Below, in pieces: positions 35,120 through 42,614 of a DNA stretch of 64,000 nt. The notes beneath the pieces were generated by a model, which made no database searches, was not told the origin of the DNA, and was given only the letters and a program-made list of their open reading frames with translations. This DNA is from J095 sp964517605 (lineage in GTDB: Bacteria; Chloroflexota; Anaerolineae; 4572-78; J111): NCBI GenBank assembly GCA_964517605.1, contig CAZFCE010000027.1, positions 4,834-68,833 of the forward strand, in the 5' to 3' direction. A program made the position numbers and the translations under genes. Position 1 is the first letter of the stretch; the number at the start of each line of letters is the position of its first letter.

Positions 35120-36802
35120 TTAGCTGGCCCGGATTTCGGCTTTGAGCGCCTTGAGCCGCTTCATCACATCGTTAGCGCCCCGGCCAAAATAATCGTGCAG
35201 AATAACGTATTCGGCGTACAGTTTGTCGTACACGGCTTTGGCGGCCGGGTTGGGGGCGTAGTGTTCGGCGCGAAGGCTGGCCATTTGCTGGCTGGCTTCC
35301 ACAATCGAATCGAACCCGCCGGCGGCTTTGCCTGCCGCCACCGCGCCGTGCATGGCCGAGCCAACCGCCCCGCCTTGCACGTTGCTGGCAATCGAGAGGG
35401 GCCGCCCGGTCACATCGGCGTAGATTTGCATGAGCAGCGGGTTTTTGTTGGGCAAACCGCCGGTGGTGACAATTTCTTGCACCGGCACGCCGTATTTCTC
35501 AAAGGATTCCACAATCATGCGGGTGCCGTAGGCCGTGGCTTCGATGAGGGCGCGGTAAAATTCTTCGGGTTTGGTAGCCAGGGTTGCGCCCAGCAACATG
35601 CCGGTTAAGTCTACGTCTACCAGCACGCTGCGGTTGCCGTTCCACCAGTCCAGGGCCAGCAGGCCGCTTTCGCCGGGTTTGAGCGCGGCGGCTTTTTCGG
35701 CCAGCAGTTGGTGAATGTCAAGGCCGCGCGCGTCGGCTTCGGCTTGATAGGCGGCGGGCACGCAGTTTTCCACAAACCAGGCAAAATGGTCGCCCACGCA
35801 CGATTGCCCGGCTTCGTAGCCAAACAGGCCGGGGATAATGCCATCTTCCACGTAACCGCAAATGCCCGGCACCAGGTGCTCTTCATCGCCCAGCAGCATG
35901 TGGCAGTTGGAGGTGCCCATAATAATGACCATGCGGCCCGGCGTGGTAACGGTGCCTACCGGCACGGCCACGTGCGCGTCTACGTTGGCAACGGCTATGG
36001 CGGTATCGGGCAGCAGGCCAGTCCAGGCGGCGGCTTGCGCGGTGAGGCCACCGGCTTTTTCGCCTAACGGGTAAATGTCGGTTGATAATTTTTCGGCCAC
36101 AATGTTTTCAAGGCGCGGATCCAGCGCTTTGAAAAATTCTTTGGGCGGGAAGCCATCCTTTTTAGACCACATGGCTTTGTAACCGGCGGTGCAGGAGTTG
36201 CGTTTTTCTTCGCCGGTAAGTTGCCACACCACCCAGTCGGCGGCTTCGAGCAGCCGGTCGGCGGCGGCGTAAACTTCGGGCGCTTCGTCTAAAATTTGCC
36301 AGGCTTTGGGAACAAACCATTCCGAGCTGATTTTGCTGCCGTAGCGATCCATCAACTCATTAAAGCCCATGTCGTAGGCAATTTTGTTCAGTTTGTTGGC
36401 TTCGGGCTGGGCGGCGTGGTGCTTCCACAGTTTTACCCAGGCGTGGGGATTGTTGCGCCATTCCGGCAAAAAGCACAGAGGCGTGCCATCGGCTTTGGTG
36501 GGCAACATGGTGCAGGCGGTAAAATCAATACCCAGGCCAACCACATCCGCCGGGTTGACGCCGCTATCTTTAAGCACCGCCGGAATGGTGGTTTTGAACA
36601 CTTCCAGATAATCGTTGGGGTCTTGCAAGGCCCAGTCCGGTTCCAGTTTGATGTTGGTGCCGGGCAGTTTTTCATCAATTACGCCGTTGCTGTAGTTGTA
36701 CACGGCGGTGGCCACTTCTTGCCCGTTAGAAATATCAACCAGCGCGGCGCGGCCTGATTCGGTGCCAAAATCCACACCGATGGCGTATTTTTTGTTGCTC
36801 AT
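35120..36802 (-). CDS. araB: Ribulokinase
   Basis: This 560-residue FGGY kinase has YAIGVDFGTESGRAALVD at the N-terminus, GIDFTACTMLPTKADGTPL and FLPEWRNNPHAWVKLWKHH. The segment SCTAGYKAMWSKKDGFPP and the glycine-rich IIMGTSNCHMLLGD with GICGYVEDGIIPGLFGYEAGQS are characteristic of AraB. It phosphorylates L-ribulose with ATP. GGAGGT precedes the ATG. It lies between the M24-like and araD genes. Confidence 0.92.
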   Translation of the reverse strand: MSNKKYAIGVDFGTESGRAALVDISNGQEVATAVYNYSNGVIDEKLPGTNIKLEPDWALQDPNDYLEVFKTTIPAVLKDSGVNPADVVGLGIDFTACTMLPTKADGTPLCFLPEWRNNPHAWVKLWKHHAAQPEANKLNKIAYDMGFNELMDRYGSKISSEWFVPKAWQILDEAPEVYAAADRLLEAADWVVWQLTGEEKRNSCTAGYKAMWSKKDGFPPKEFFKALDPRLENIVAEKLSTDIYPLGEKAGGLTAQAAAWTGLLPDTAIAVANVDAHVAVPVGTVTTPGRMVIIMGTSNCHMLLGDEEHLVPGICGYVEDGIIPGLFGYEAGQSCVGDHFAWFVENCVPAAYQAEADARGLDIHQLLAEKAAALKPGESGLLALDWWNGNRSVLVDVDLTGMLLGATLATKPEEFYRALIEATAYGTRMIVESFEKYGVPVQEIVTTGGLPNKNPLLMQIYADVTGRPLSIASNVQGGAVGSAMHGAVAAGKAAGGFDSIVEASQQMASLRAEHYAPNPAAKAVYDKLYAEYVILHDYFGRGANDVMKRLKALKAEIRAS

Positions 36803-36909
36803 AGTAACCTCCGTTGGCTATTATTTTTGGGTTCAATTTGTTTTTTAACGGGATGCCGATGGTAGCCACTTGCCGGCGATAATCCGCGCCCCGTAAAAAG
36901 TATAAATTA

Positions 36910-38001
36910 TTACAAAATTTCCAGCGTAACCGGCCGTTCGATGGTTTGCCCGTTGACGGTGACGGTGGTGGTGGGCCAGCCGGGCATGGTGGTGAGCACG
37001 CGATTGCCGGTGGGGCCAACCAGAATGGTATCCTCGGATTTGGTGCCGGTGATGGACGGATTCCAGGCGTACACCTGCCCGGCCTGCACTACTTCGGAGT
37101 GGCCCGGGGTGGCAATGGACTCGCGGGGTTCGTAGGCGGCAGCGCCGCCCTGGTGGTGCAATTGCCATTCGGCGGCAAAGCCGGTTTGCTCGTAGGCGGC
37201 AACGGCTTCGGCCAGAATTTGGCCCAGCGTGCGGCCCGGCTGCGTGGCGGTGATGAACGTGGCGTCAATGGTAGCCACAGCGGCAGATTTGCGCTGCACT
37301 TCGGCGGGGAGTTTGCCAAAATGCACCAGCCGGGTAATAGAGCACACCAGCCCCCACTTGCGCCCGCACAGCACCAGCATGGCGTATTTATCCAGCTTTT
37401 TAGCGGTGGGCAGCGGGTGGCGGAATTTAAAAATGCGCTCATCGGTGGCAATGAGGTTAACAATGGCCTGCACGCCGCGTTTTTGGGCGGCATTGGCCAG
37501 CAGCGCCGCAATTTCATATTCGGTTTGGCCGGGTTTTACGGCGTGAGCCGCTTCGTCCATTACCTGGGCGCACAATTGCCCCAACTGGGCAAACCGTTCG
37601 CCTTCGGCGGGGGTAAGGTTGGTGCGCAGTTGGCCCACCTCTGCCGAAAGGTCAATCGCGCCGGGCGCAGCGCCATCCGCACCGAGTTTTAGCCCGGCGG
37701 TGAGTTGCGTTATCACGTTTGAGCTTTGGTGCCACGGCGAAACTTTGAGTTCCCAGCCCTGTTCGGCCAGTTTTTCTTCCTGTTCCAGCCGGGTGGCTTC
37801 GATGTTGTCGGTGATGACGTAACGCCCGGCGGGGGTAATCAACAGCGAAGCCGCGCCATCGGTGACGGCGGTGTTAACGTAGCTAATTGCGCCATCGGTG
37901 GCCCAGGCAAAGCTGCTCACCCGCCGCAACAGCAGCGCATCGAGTTGTTTTTGGGCCAGCAGCGCGGCAATCTGGGTTTGTTTGTAGTTAAAATCGCTCA
38001 T
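36910..38001 (-). CDS. M24 (creatinase/prolidase-fold) protein, probably not a metallopeptidase
   Basis: This 363-residue protein has the two-domain creatinase architecture: an N-terminal domain (1-130) and a pita-bread domain with VKPGQTEYEIAALLANAAQKRG and LHHQGGAAAYEPRE. Of the five metal ligands of M24 peptidases most are absent. The first aspartate region reads LVLCGRKWGLVCSITRL, with no Asp. The VEPG-type glutamate is Asn in YAWNPSI, although the last Glu in TKSEDTILV remains. It is therefore likely a metal-free hydrolase like creatinase, or a binding protein. Its position between the isomerase and ribulokinase genes suggests a role in processing the imported substrate. No signal peptide is present. 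Confidence 0.75.
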   Translation of the reverse strand: MSDFNYKQTQIAALLAQKQLDALLLRRVSSFAWATDGAISYVNTAVTDGAASLLITPAGRYVITDNIEATRLEQEEKLAEQGWELKVSPWHQSSNVITQLTAGLKLGADGAAPGAIDLSAEVGQLRTNLTPAEGERFAQLGQLCAQVMDEAAHAVKPGQTEYEIAALLANAAQKRGVQAIVNLIATDERIFKFRHPLPTAKKLDKYAMLVLCGRKWGLVCSITRLVHFGKLPAEVQRKSAAVATIDATFITATQPGRTLGQILAEAVAAYEQTGFAAEWQLHHQGGAAAYEPRESIATPGHSEVVQAGQVYAWNPSITGTKSEDTILVGPTGNRVLTTMPGWPTTTVTVNGQTIERPVTLEIL

Positions 38002-38020
38002 AGTTTTTCTTTCTTGAGGT

Positions 38021-38052
38021 AAAGCCGGCAGGTTTTTAAACCTGCCGGCTTT
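38021..38052 (-). terminator. Perfect 15-bp hairpin between isomerase and M24 genes
   Basis: AAAGCCGGCAGGTTT (38021-38035) pairs with 38038-38052. The loop is only two bases, so the terminal pairs will open. It sits 11 bp after the isomerase stop on the minus strand, with a short TTT tail, so it may be a partial terminator or an mRNA-stability element. Confidence 0.6.
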
Positions 38053-38063
38053 GGCCTGATTAA

Positions 38064-39506
38064 TTATTTGTGGTAATACACGCCCCAGCCCAGGTATTTG
38101 CTCAAGGCTTCGTTGGCCGCCGCCGCCGTTTGCGACAGGTTGAAGGCGGTGTGGTGTTCAAAGCCGTTGTTGCAAATGTAGGCCAACAGCCCTTGCAGGT
38201 TGGGCACTTTGACTACGCCGTAGCCGCCAAAGGTGGTGAGCGGATCGGTGGTTAGTTCGCCTTCGCCCACGTAGGCCAAAATTTTGCCGTTGAAATCATC
38301 GGTAGAAACGCGGCAGTAGGTGAACGGCTCGGCCTTGACCCGGCCCACCACGGTGCCAAAGGTGTTGGCTTTGCCCACGGTACCGGCGATAATTTCCTGA
38401 TAATCCATGACCGGAATATCCTGCGGGCGGATGAGGTTGGGGTCGGCCTCGTTGGTGAACACGGCTTTGGGCAGGTTGGAGCAGTGGAAAATTACGCCTT
38501 TGTCGGGGTCGGCACCGTAGTTGTTGTTCCAGTCCACCAGGGCGCTGGCTTTGCCGGAGGCCAACGCCAGCACGTACATGCCCACCACGCCGGCAATATC
38601 GGTTTCGCAGGCTGCCGGGATCAATTTGTTGCTGAGCATGCTCATCAGGGTGCAGGGCACCACGCCAAAATATTCTTCCATCGAAGTCCAGCATTGAATG
38701 GCGGTGGCGACCAGGTTTTGGTCGGCAATCCAGCGGTCAACCACAAAGCCCATTTTGGCCATTTTAACCAGGGCTTCGGTGGGAATGTTTTGGGTGGGCA
38801 CGTAAGCCCGGATTTCTTCCAGCTTGCTTTTTACGCCGGCGTCGCCATCGCTCAGGCGGGCAATCTGCCCAAACAATTCCGACAGGTCAAGCGTTTCTAC
38901 GGAAATGCCGCTGCGTTCCAGCAGTTTTTCGCTAAAGCGCACGGTGTTAAAGGCGGTTGGCCGCGCGCCCAGCGCCCCTATCCGAATATTTTTAAGGCCG
39001 CGCACTACTTTACAGGTGCTCACAAACTGGCGCAAATCCTGTTTAAAAGCCTCGGATTCCGGCTCCATGGTGTGCTGGCTGGTGAGCGTGAACTTAATGC
39101 CGTACTGGCGCATGTTGTTACAGGCCGACATTTTGCCGCAGAACGAGTCGCGGCGGTCGGCAATGGTCATTTTGGCGGCGTCATCGGCAAAGGCGTGCAC
39201 CAGCACCGGCACATCCAGCCCGGCCCAGCGGATGGCGTTGGAAATGGCGCGTTCGTCGCCAAAGTTGGGCAGTGTTACCAGAATGCCGTCAATTTCATCG
39301 CGGTGTTGTTTGAACAGGTCGGCGCATTTATGGGCGTCGCTCAGGCTTTCGATGCTGCCGTAGGGGGTGTCTTCCGGGGTAAGGGCAATCGCTTTAATGC
39401 CTTCCTGCTCCAGCAGGCTGAGGATAACTTTGCGTCCGGTGTCGCACAGGTGGTTGGGGAAAAACCCCCGGTTGCCAACAATTACACCTAATACTGGTTG
39501 AGTCAT
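38064..39506 (-). CDS. L-arabinose/L-fucose isomerase family protein
   Basis: This 480-residue protein matches the COG2407-type sugar isomerases. It has VLGVIVGNRGFFPNHLCDTGR, ILVTLPNFGDERAISNAIRWAG, RRDSFCGKMSACNNMRQYG and IGALGARPTAFNTVRFSEKLLE. Metal-site acidic residues are in SMEEYFGVVPCTLMSMLSN and ACETDIAGVVGMY. It should convert an aldose to its ketose. With ribulokinase and AraD in the same run, L-arabinose to L-ribulose is the likely reaction, although this family also includes L-fucose and D-arabinose isomerases. Confidence 0.85.
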   Translation of the reverse strand: MTQPVLGVIVGNRGFFPNHLCDTGRKVILSLLEQEGIKAIALTPEDTPYGSIESLSDAHKCADLFKQHRDEIDGILVTLPNFGDERAISNAIRWAGLDVPVLVHAFADDAAKMTIADRRDSFCGKMSACNNMRQYGIKFTLTSQHTMEPESEAFKQDLRQFVSTCKVVRGLKNIRIGALGARPTAFNTVRFSEKLLERSGISVETLDLSELFGQIARLSDGDAGVKSKLEEIRAYVPTQNIPTEALVKMAKMGFVVDRWIADQNLVATAIQCWTSMEEYFGVVPCTLMSMLSNKLIPAACETDIAGVVGMYVLALASGKASALVDWNNNYGADPDKGVIFHCSNLPKAVFTNEADPNLIRPQDIPVMDYQEIIAGTVGKANTFGTVVGRVKAEPFTYCRVSTDDFNGKILAYVGEGELTTDPLTTFGGYGVVKVPNLQGLLAYICNNGFEHHTAFNLSQTAAAANEALSKYLGWGVYYHK

Positions 39507-39555
39507 AATTTTTGCTCCTTATGCTTAAATATATTTGGTAATTTTTATTAGACTA

Positions 39556-39582
39556 TTCGGAAAATTAAAGGCTATTTCCGAA
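39556..39582 (-). other. Inverted repeat after the corrinoid gene
   Basis: TTCGGAAA (39556-39563) and TTTCCGAA (39575-39582) flank 11 bases in an A/T-rich gap before the isomerase gene. It could be a weak terminator or an operator. Confidence 0.35.
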
Positions 39583-39601
39583 GCCGGGTAAATTAAATGG
39601 A

Positions 39602-40237
39602 TCAGGCCAGCCCCAACACCGATTTGGCGGCGCGGGCGGCGCTGCCGGCATCGGGGGCAAAGCCATCGGCCCCAATTTTTTGGGCAAATTCGGCGCTCAC
39701 CGGCGCGCCGCCCACCAAAACTTTGACCTGATCGCGCACGCCCGCCGCCACCAGGGCCTGGATGGTGGCATTCATGGCCGGCATGGTGGTGGTGAGCAGC
39801 GCCGACAGCCCCACCATGTTGGGCTGTTTTTCTTTGACGGCGGTTACAAATTTTTCGGCGGATACGTTGCTGCCCAAATCTATAATTTCAAAGCCCGCGC
39901 CTTCCAGCATCATCGCCACCAGGTTTTTGCCGATGTCGTGCAGGTCGCCGGCTACGGTGCCAATGACCACTTTGCCCAGCGAGGTGGAACCGGCGGCCAC
40001 CAGCAGCGGTTTGAGCAGGTTCATGCCGGCCTGCATCGCTCTGGCCGAGATGAGCATTTCCGGCACAAATTTTTCACCGATTTCAAACAGCCGGCCCACT
40101 TCGGTCATGGCCGGAATGCAAGCCTGGTGCAAAATTTCGGCGGGGGCAAGACCGGCATCAATGGCGGCCTGAACTTCGGCGGCGGCAGCGGTGGCATCGC
40201 CGTTGAGAATGGCCTGGTAAATGTTGTCTAAAGTCAT
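39602..40237 (-). CDS. Corrinoid (cobalamin-binding) methyltransferase protein, MtaC/MtbC type
   Basis: This 211-residue protein has the two-domain layout of corrinoid shuttle proteins. A helical cap spans residues about 1-85 (B12-binding 2). A Rossmann domain then carries GDLHDIGKN, whose His100 is the lower axial ligand of cobalt. The later motifs are VGLSALLTTTMPAM and VLVGGAPVS, which cradle the dimethylbenzimidazole tail. Such proteins accept a methyl group from a substrate-specific methyltransferase and pass it to a second one. Here two UroD-like methyltransferase genes lie immediately upstream, and the sugar catabolic genes surround them. Confidence 0.9.
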   Translation of the reverse strand: MTLDNIYQAILNGDATAAAAEVQAAIDAGLAPAEILHQACIPAMTEVGRLFEIGEKFVPEMLISARAMQAGMNLLKPLLVAAGSTSLGKVVIGTVAGDLHDIGKNLVAMMLEGAGFEIIDLGSNVSAEKFVTAVKEKQPNMVGLSALLTTTMPAMNATIQALVAAGVRDQVKVLVGGAPVSAEFAQKIGADGFAPDAGSAARAAKSVLGLA

Positions 40238-40257
40238 GGTGGTTCACTCCCTTAAAA

Positions 40258-40285
40258 AATTACGAACGACGAATTACGAATGTCA
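40258..40285. repeat. Degenerate heptamer repeat, four units
   Basis: Units AATTACG, AACGACG, AATTACG, AATGTCA lie directly upstream of the corrinoid gene and next to the double-hairpin element. Confidence 0.65.
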
Positions 40286-40315
40286 CCCTGAAGGCGTAAG
40301 CCCGAATGGTCTCCG

Positions 40316-40383
40316 GTAGGGGCGACCCTCGTGGTCGCCCAACGGCCTGCCCCGATCTGGGCAACCGCAAGGGTTGCCCCTAC
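40316..40383. repeat. Double-hairpin intergenic element (REP/MITE-like)
   Basis: The outer arms GTAGGGGC (40316-40323) and GCCCCTAC (40376-40383) are perfect inverted repeats. Inside are two hairpins: GGGCGACC/GGTCGCCC (40320-40340) and GGGCAACC/GGTTGCCC (40359-40379). From memory this GTAGGGGCGACC type of element is scattered in intergenic regions of several environmental bacterial phyla; only one copy is in this window. Confidence 0.7.
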
Positions 40384-40390
40384 GGTTTGT

Positions 40391-41479
40391 TTAAACCCAT
40401 TTTTCCAGCCGTTTGATAATGGCCAATTCCTGCTCTTCGCTGTGGGTGGCCATCCATAAAAAGATGCCTTCCGGCTGCATGTGTTCGATAAACGGTTCCA
40501 GTTCGTGGGGTTGCAAATCAACAATAACGGGCCGTTTGGCCTGAATCTGCTTGATGAGCGGCAGCCATTGCAAAATGGGATAATCGCCCCCCATGCCCTG
40601 CACCCACTGAATGGCATGCACCTGCGGCACCGACAGGATGGCCTCCAGGTGGCGGGCCACGTTTTTGCCATCCACGTGAAAAATGTTGTGGGTCATGGTT
40701 TTTACCTCGCGTTGCAACACCGGCAGGCAAAACTGCTCAAAAAAGCGGGTGGAAATCAGGGCCGAAAAATCGCAACTGGGAATGTGCATGCGCCCCACCG
40801 AAGGAATGCCCATCCAACTGACCGATGGCTGCCCGGCGGCTTTGAGCAATTGGTCAAAATGGTTGTAGATGGTTTCAAAATCGGCAATAGCCAGTTCAAT
40901 AAGGCGCTGCGCCTGCGCGGGGTGATCGTATAAATCCAGGCACAACTGCTGCGGGTCGCGCCAGGCGGCGGCGCAATCCACGCCGGGGTGCAGGTCGGTG
41001 TAGCCCACCAGCGCCCGGCCCCGGCACCGGTCAAACGCCACGCGGGTGAGTTCCTCCAGTTTTTTAAAGTACGGATTGTCCAGATTGAGCCGGAGTTGGC
41101 CCACATCGTCCCAGGTGTTGATGAGCGGTTTGGACCAGGCCGTCACCTCGCCGTATTCCAGTTGCGCCCCGTAAAAGGCGGCGTACACCTCTGGCCCCAG
41201 GTTGGGCCAGTACACGGGAAAAGTTTCGGCCAGAAAGGTGCGCCCCCGGATGGAATTGAGGTAGGTTTCAACCTGAAATTCGGCGTTAAACCAGCGTTCC
41301 TGCAAATTAGCCGAGGGGTACGCCGCGGCTGCCTCTTCCACAAAGGCGTTGTGGGCGCTAAAACGCACCGGCGCGCGGTCTATAATCTGGCCGTGATACC
41401 AGGCTTCAACGCGCTGCATGGCCCGCTCAAAACCGGGCATGTTTTCTAGTTCTACGGCGGCGGTGCGGTTGGTCATCAT
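40391..41479 (-). CDS. UroD-like methyltransferase family protein (first copy)
   Basis: This 362-residue TIM-barrel protein is a divergent member of the uroporphyrinogen decarboxylase/cobamide methyltransferase family. It has SWMGIPSVGRMHIPSCDFSALIS, NIFHVDGKNVARHLEAIL and WVQGMGGDYPILQWLPLIK. The metal-binding segment reads H-x-D-G rather than the H-x-C-G of MtaA/MtbA. The true UroD arginines for porphyrin binding are not evident, so haem synthesis is unlikely. Together with the next UroD-like gene and the corrinoid gene it could form a methyl-transfer system; which step it catalyses is unknown. Confidence 0.75.
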   Translation of the reverse strand: MMTNRTAAVELENMPGFERAMQRVEAWYHGQIIDRAPVRFSAHNAFVEEAAAAYPSANLQERWFNAEFQVETYLNSIRGRTFLAETFPVYWPNLGPEVYAAFYGAQLEYGEVTAWSKPLINTWDDVGQLRLNLDNPYFKKLEELTRVAFDRCRGRALVGYTDLHPGVDCAAAWRDPQQLCLDLYDHPAQAQRLIELAIADFETIYNHFDQLLKAAGQPSVSWMGIPSVGRMHIPSCDFSALISTRFFEQFCLPVLQREVKTMTHNIFHVDGKNVARHLEAILSVPQVHAIQWVQGMGGDYPILQWLPLIKQIQAKRPVIVDLQPHELEPFIEHMQPEGIFLWMATHSEEQELAIIKRLEKWV

Positions 41480-41480
41480 C

Positions 41481-42584
41481 TTACTGGTATGGCGTATTTT
41501 TGATGGCGTTAATCATGGCCCAAAAATTTTCCAGTGGCGTGTCCAGTTGCACGTGATGGGTGGGGCCAAGGATTAGCCCGCCGTTTGCGCCCAGCGTTTG
41601 CAACCGCGCCTGCACTTCGGCCTGCACCTGAGCTGGCGTGCCAAAGGGCAGGGTGTACTGCTCGTCAATGGAACCCCAAAAGCACAGGTTGTGGCCGTAT
41701 TTTTGCTTGATGGCGGCGGGGTCCATAGATTGCGGCTGGATTGGGTTTAGCACATCCAGCCCAATCTCAATGAGGTCGGGAATGATGGGTTCGATGTTGC
41801 CATCGGAGTGGTAGGCTATTTTCAGGTTGGGGTTGATGGCTTTGAGTTGGGCAAAAAAAGTGGCCATTTTTGGCTTTAAATGTTTGCGCCACGTGGCGGG
41901 CGAAATGAGCATTTGGCGCTGCGCGCCAATGTCGTCACCCGTCCAGATCATATCCACGCCCAGTTCCACCAGTTTTTTGGCGGCGGCAAGGTGGTAGTTA
42001 AACGGAATGTTGAACAACTCGTCAATCAGTTCCGGGTTAAGGGCAAAGTCCAGCAGGGTTTGCTCGTAGCCGCGCAGCGCCCAGGCGGTTTCAAAAATGG
42101 TGGTTACGGTTACGCCCACCAGCCAGTAATCATTTTTGTACTCGGCCATCACCCGTTGGGCTTCGGCGTACAGTTCCGGGCGAGTGGGGTTGGGCGGCTG
42201 GTAGCCGGTAATGGCTGCCTCATCGGCTAAAGGATGGCCCACCATCTCGGTGTAAACGCCAACGCCAAACGGCGTTTGGTAGGGCGAGTTGCGCCAGGTA
42301 ATGCCCCATTCGTCGGTGTAGGTGGCGCTGTTGGGGGCGGCGTAAGTTTCGGTGGCGTAGTACGAGTTGGCCCAGCCTACCGAGGTGAGCAGCATATCCT
42401 GCCCCAGCGCGCGCTCAAGCGCGTAGGTGTTGCCGCCGCCGTGCGGATTGTGCGTATCGGCGGCGGTTAGCCCCAAATCCTGCTTGAGCCGGGTGGCAAA
42501 CTCCGGGGTAAAGCTCACCTGCATAGGGCAGCGATCTGGTTTTTGGTGATTGAGAGCGGTTAACACCCGGTCACGCGGCTTCAT
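41481..42584 (-). CDS. UroD-like methyltransferase family protein (second copy)
   Basis: The start is placed at the ATG at 42582-42584, behind CAGGAG, five codons inside the longest reading. The 367-residue protein starts KPRDRVLTALNHQKPDRCP, the usual opening of UroD-like methyltransferases. It has VDMIWTGDDIGAQRQMLISP, KIAYHSDGNIEPIIPDLIEIG (H-x-D-G) and FWGSIDEQYTLPFGTPAQVQAEV. It shares fold but little sequence with its neighbour, so the two probably do different half-reactions, substrate to corrinoid and corrinoid to tetrahydrofolate or another acceptor. One base separates the two genes, indicating tight coupling. Confidence 0.85.
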   Translation of the reverse strand: MKPRDRVLTALNHQKPDRCPMQVSFTPEFATRLKQDLGLTAADTHNPHGGGNTYALERALGQDMLLTSVGWANSYYATETYAAPNSATYTDEWGITWRNSPYQTPFGVGVYTEMVGHPLADEAAITGYQPPNPTRPELYAEAQRVMAEYKNDYWLVGVTVTTIFETAWALRGYEQTLLDFALNPELIDELFNIPFNYHLAAAKKLVELGVDMIWTGDDIGAQRQMLISPATWRKHLKPKMATFFAQLKAINPNLKIAYHSDGNIEPIIPDLIEIGLDVLNPIQPQSMDPAAIKQKYGHNLCFWGSIDEQYTLPFGTPAQVQAEVQARLQTLGANGGLILGPTHHVQLDTPLENFWAMINAIKNTPYQ

Positions 42585-42614
42585 GGATTGCTCCTGCACT
42601 GTTCCTGCGGTTAA

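Noticed and set aside
34368..36802. Fucose pathway (fucA/fucK) instead of arabinose pathway
   Set aside because: The kinase has AraB-specific segments and the aldolase-family protein ends in HxxYxxxYGQ as AraD does. Fucose remains a weaker alternative because the isomerase family is shared.
544..40285. Heptamer arrays as CRISPR repeats
   Set aside because: Units are 7 bp with no spacers of constant length and no cas genes.
40238..40390. Cobalamin riboswitch upstream of the corrinoid gene
   Set aside because: I looked for the conserved B12-box (GCCACTG-like) and found only the heptamer array and the double-hairpin repeat.
40391..42584. UroD-like genes as true uroporphyrinogen decarboxylase (hemE)
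   Set aside because: The sequences lack the typical HemE N-terminal PVWxMRQAGR motif and sit with a corrinoid protein and sugar genes.
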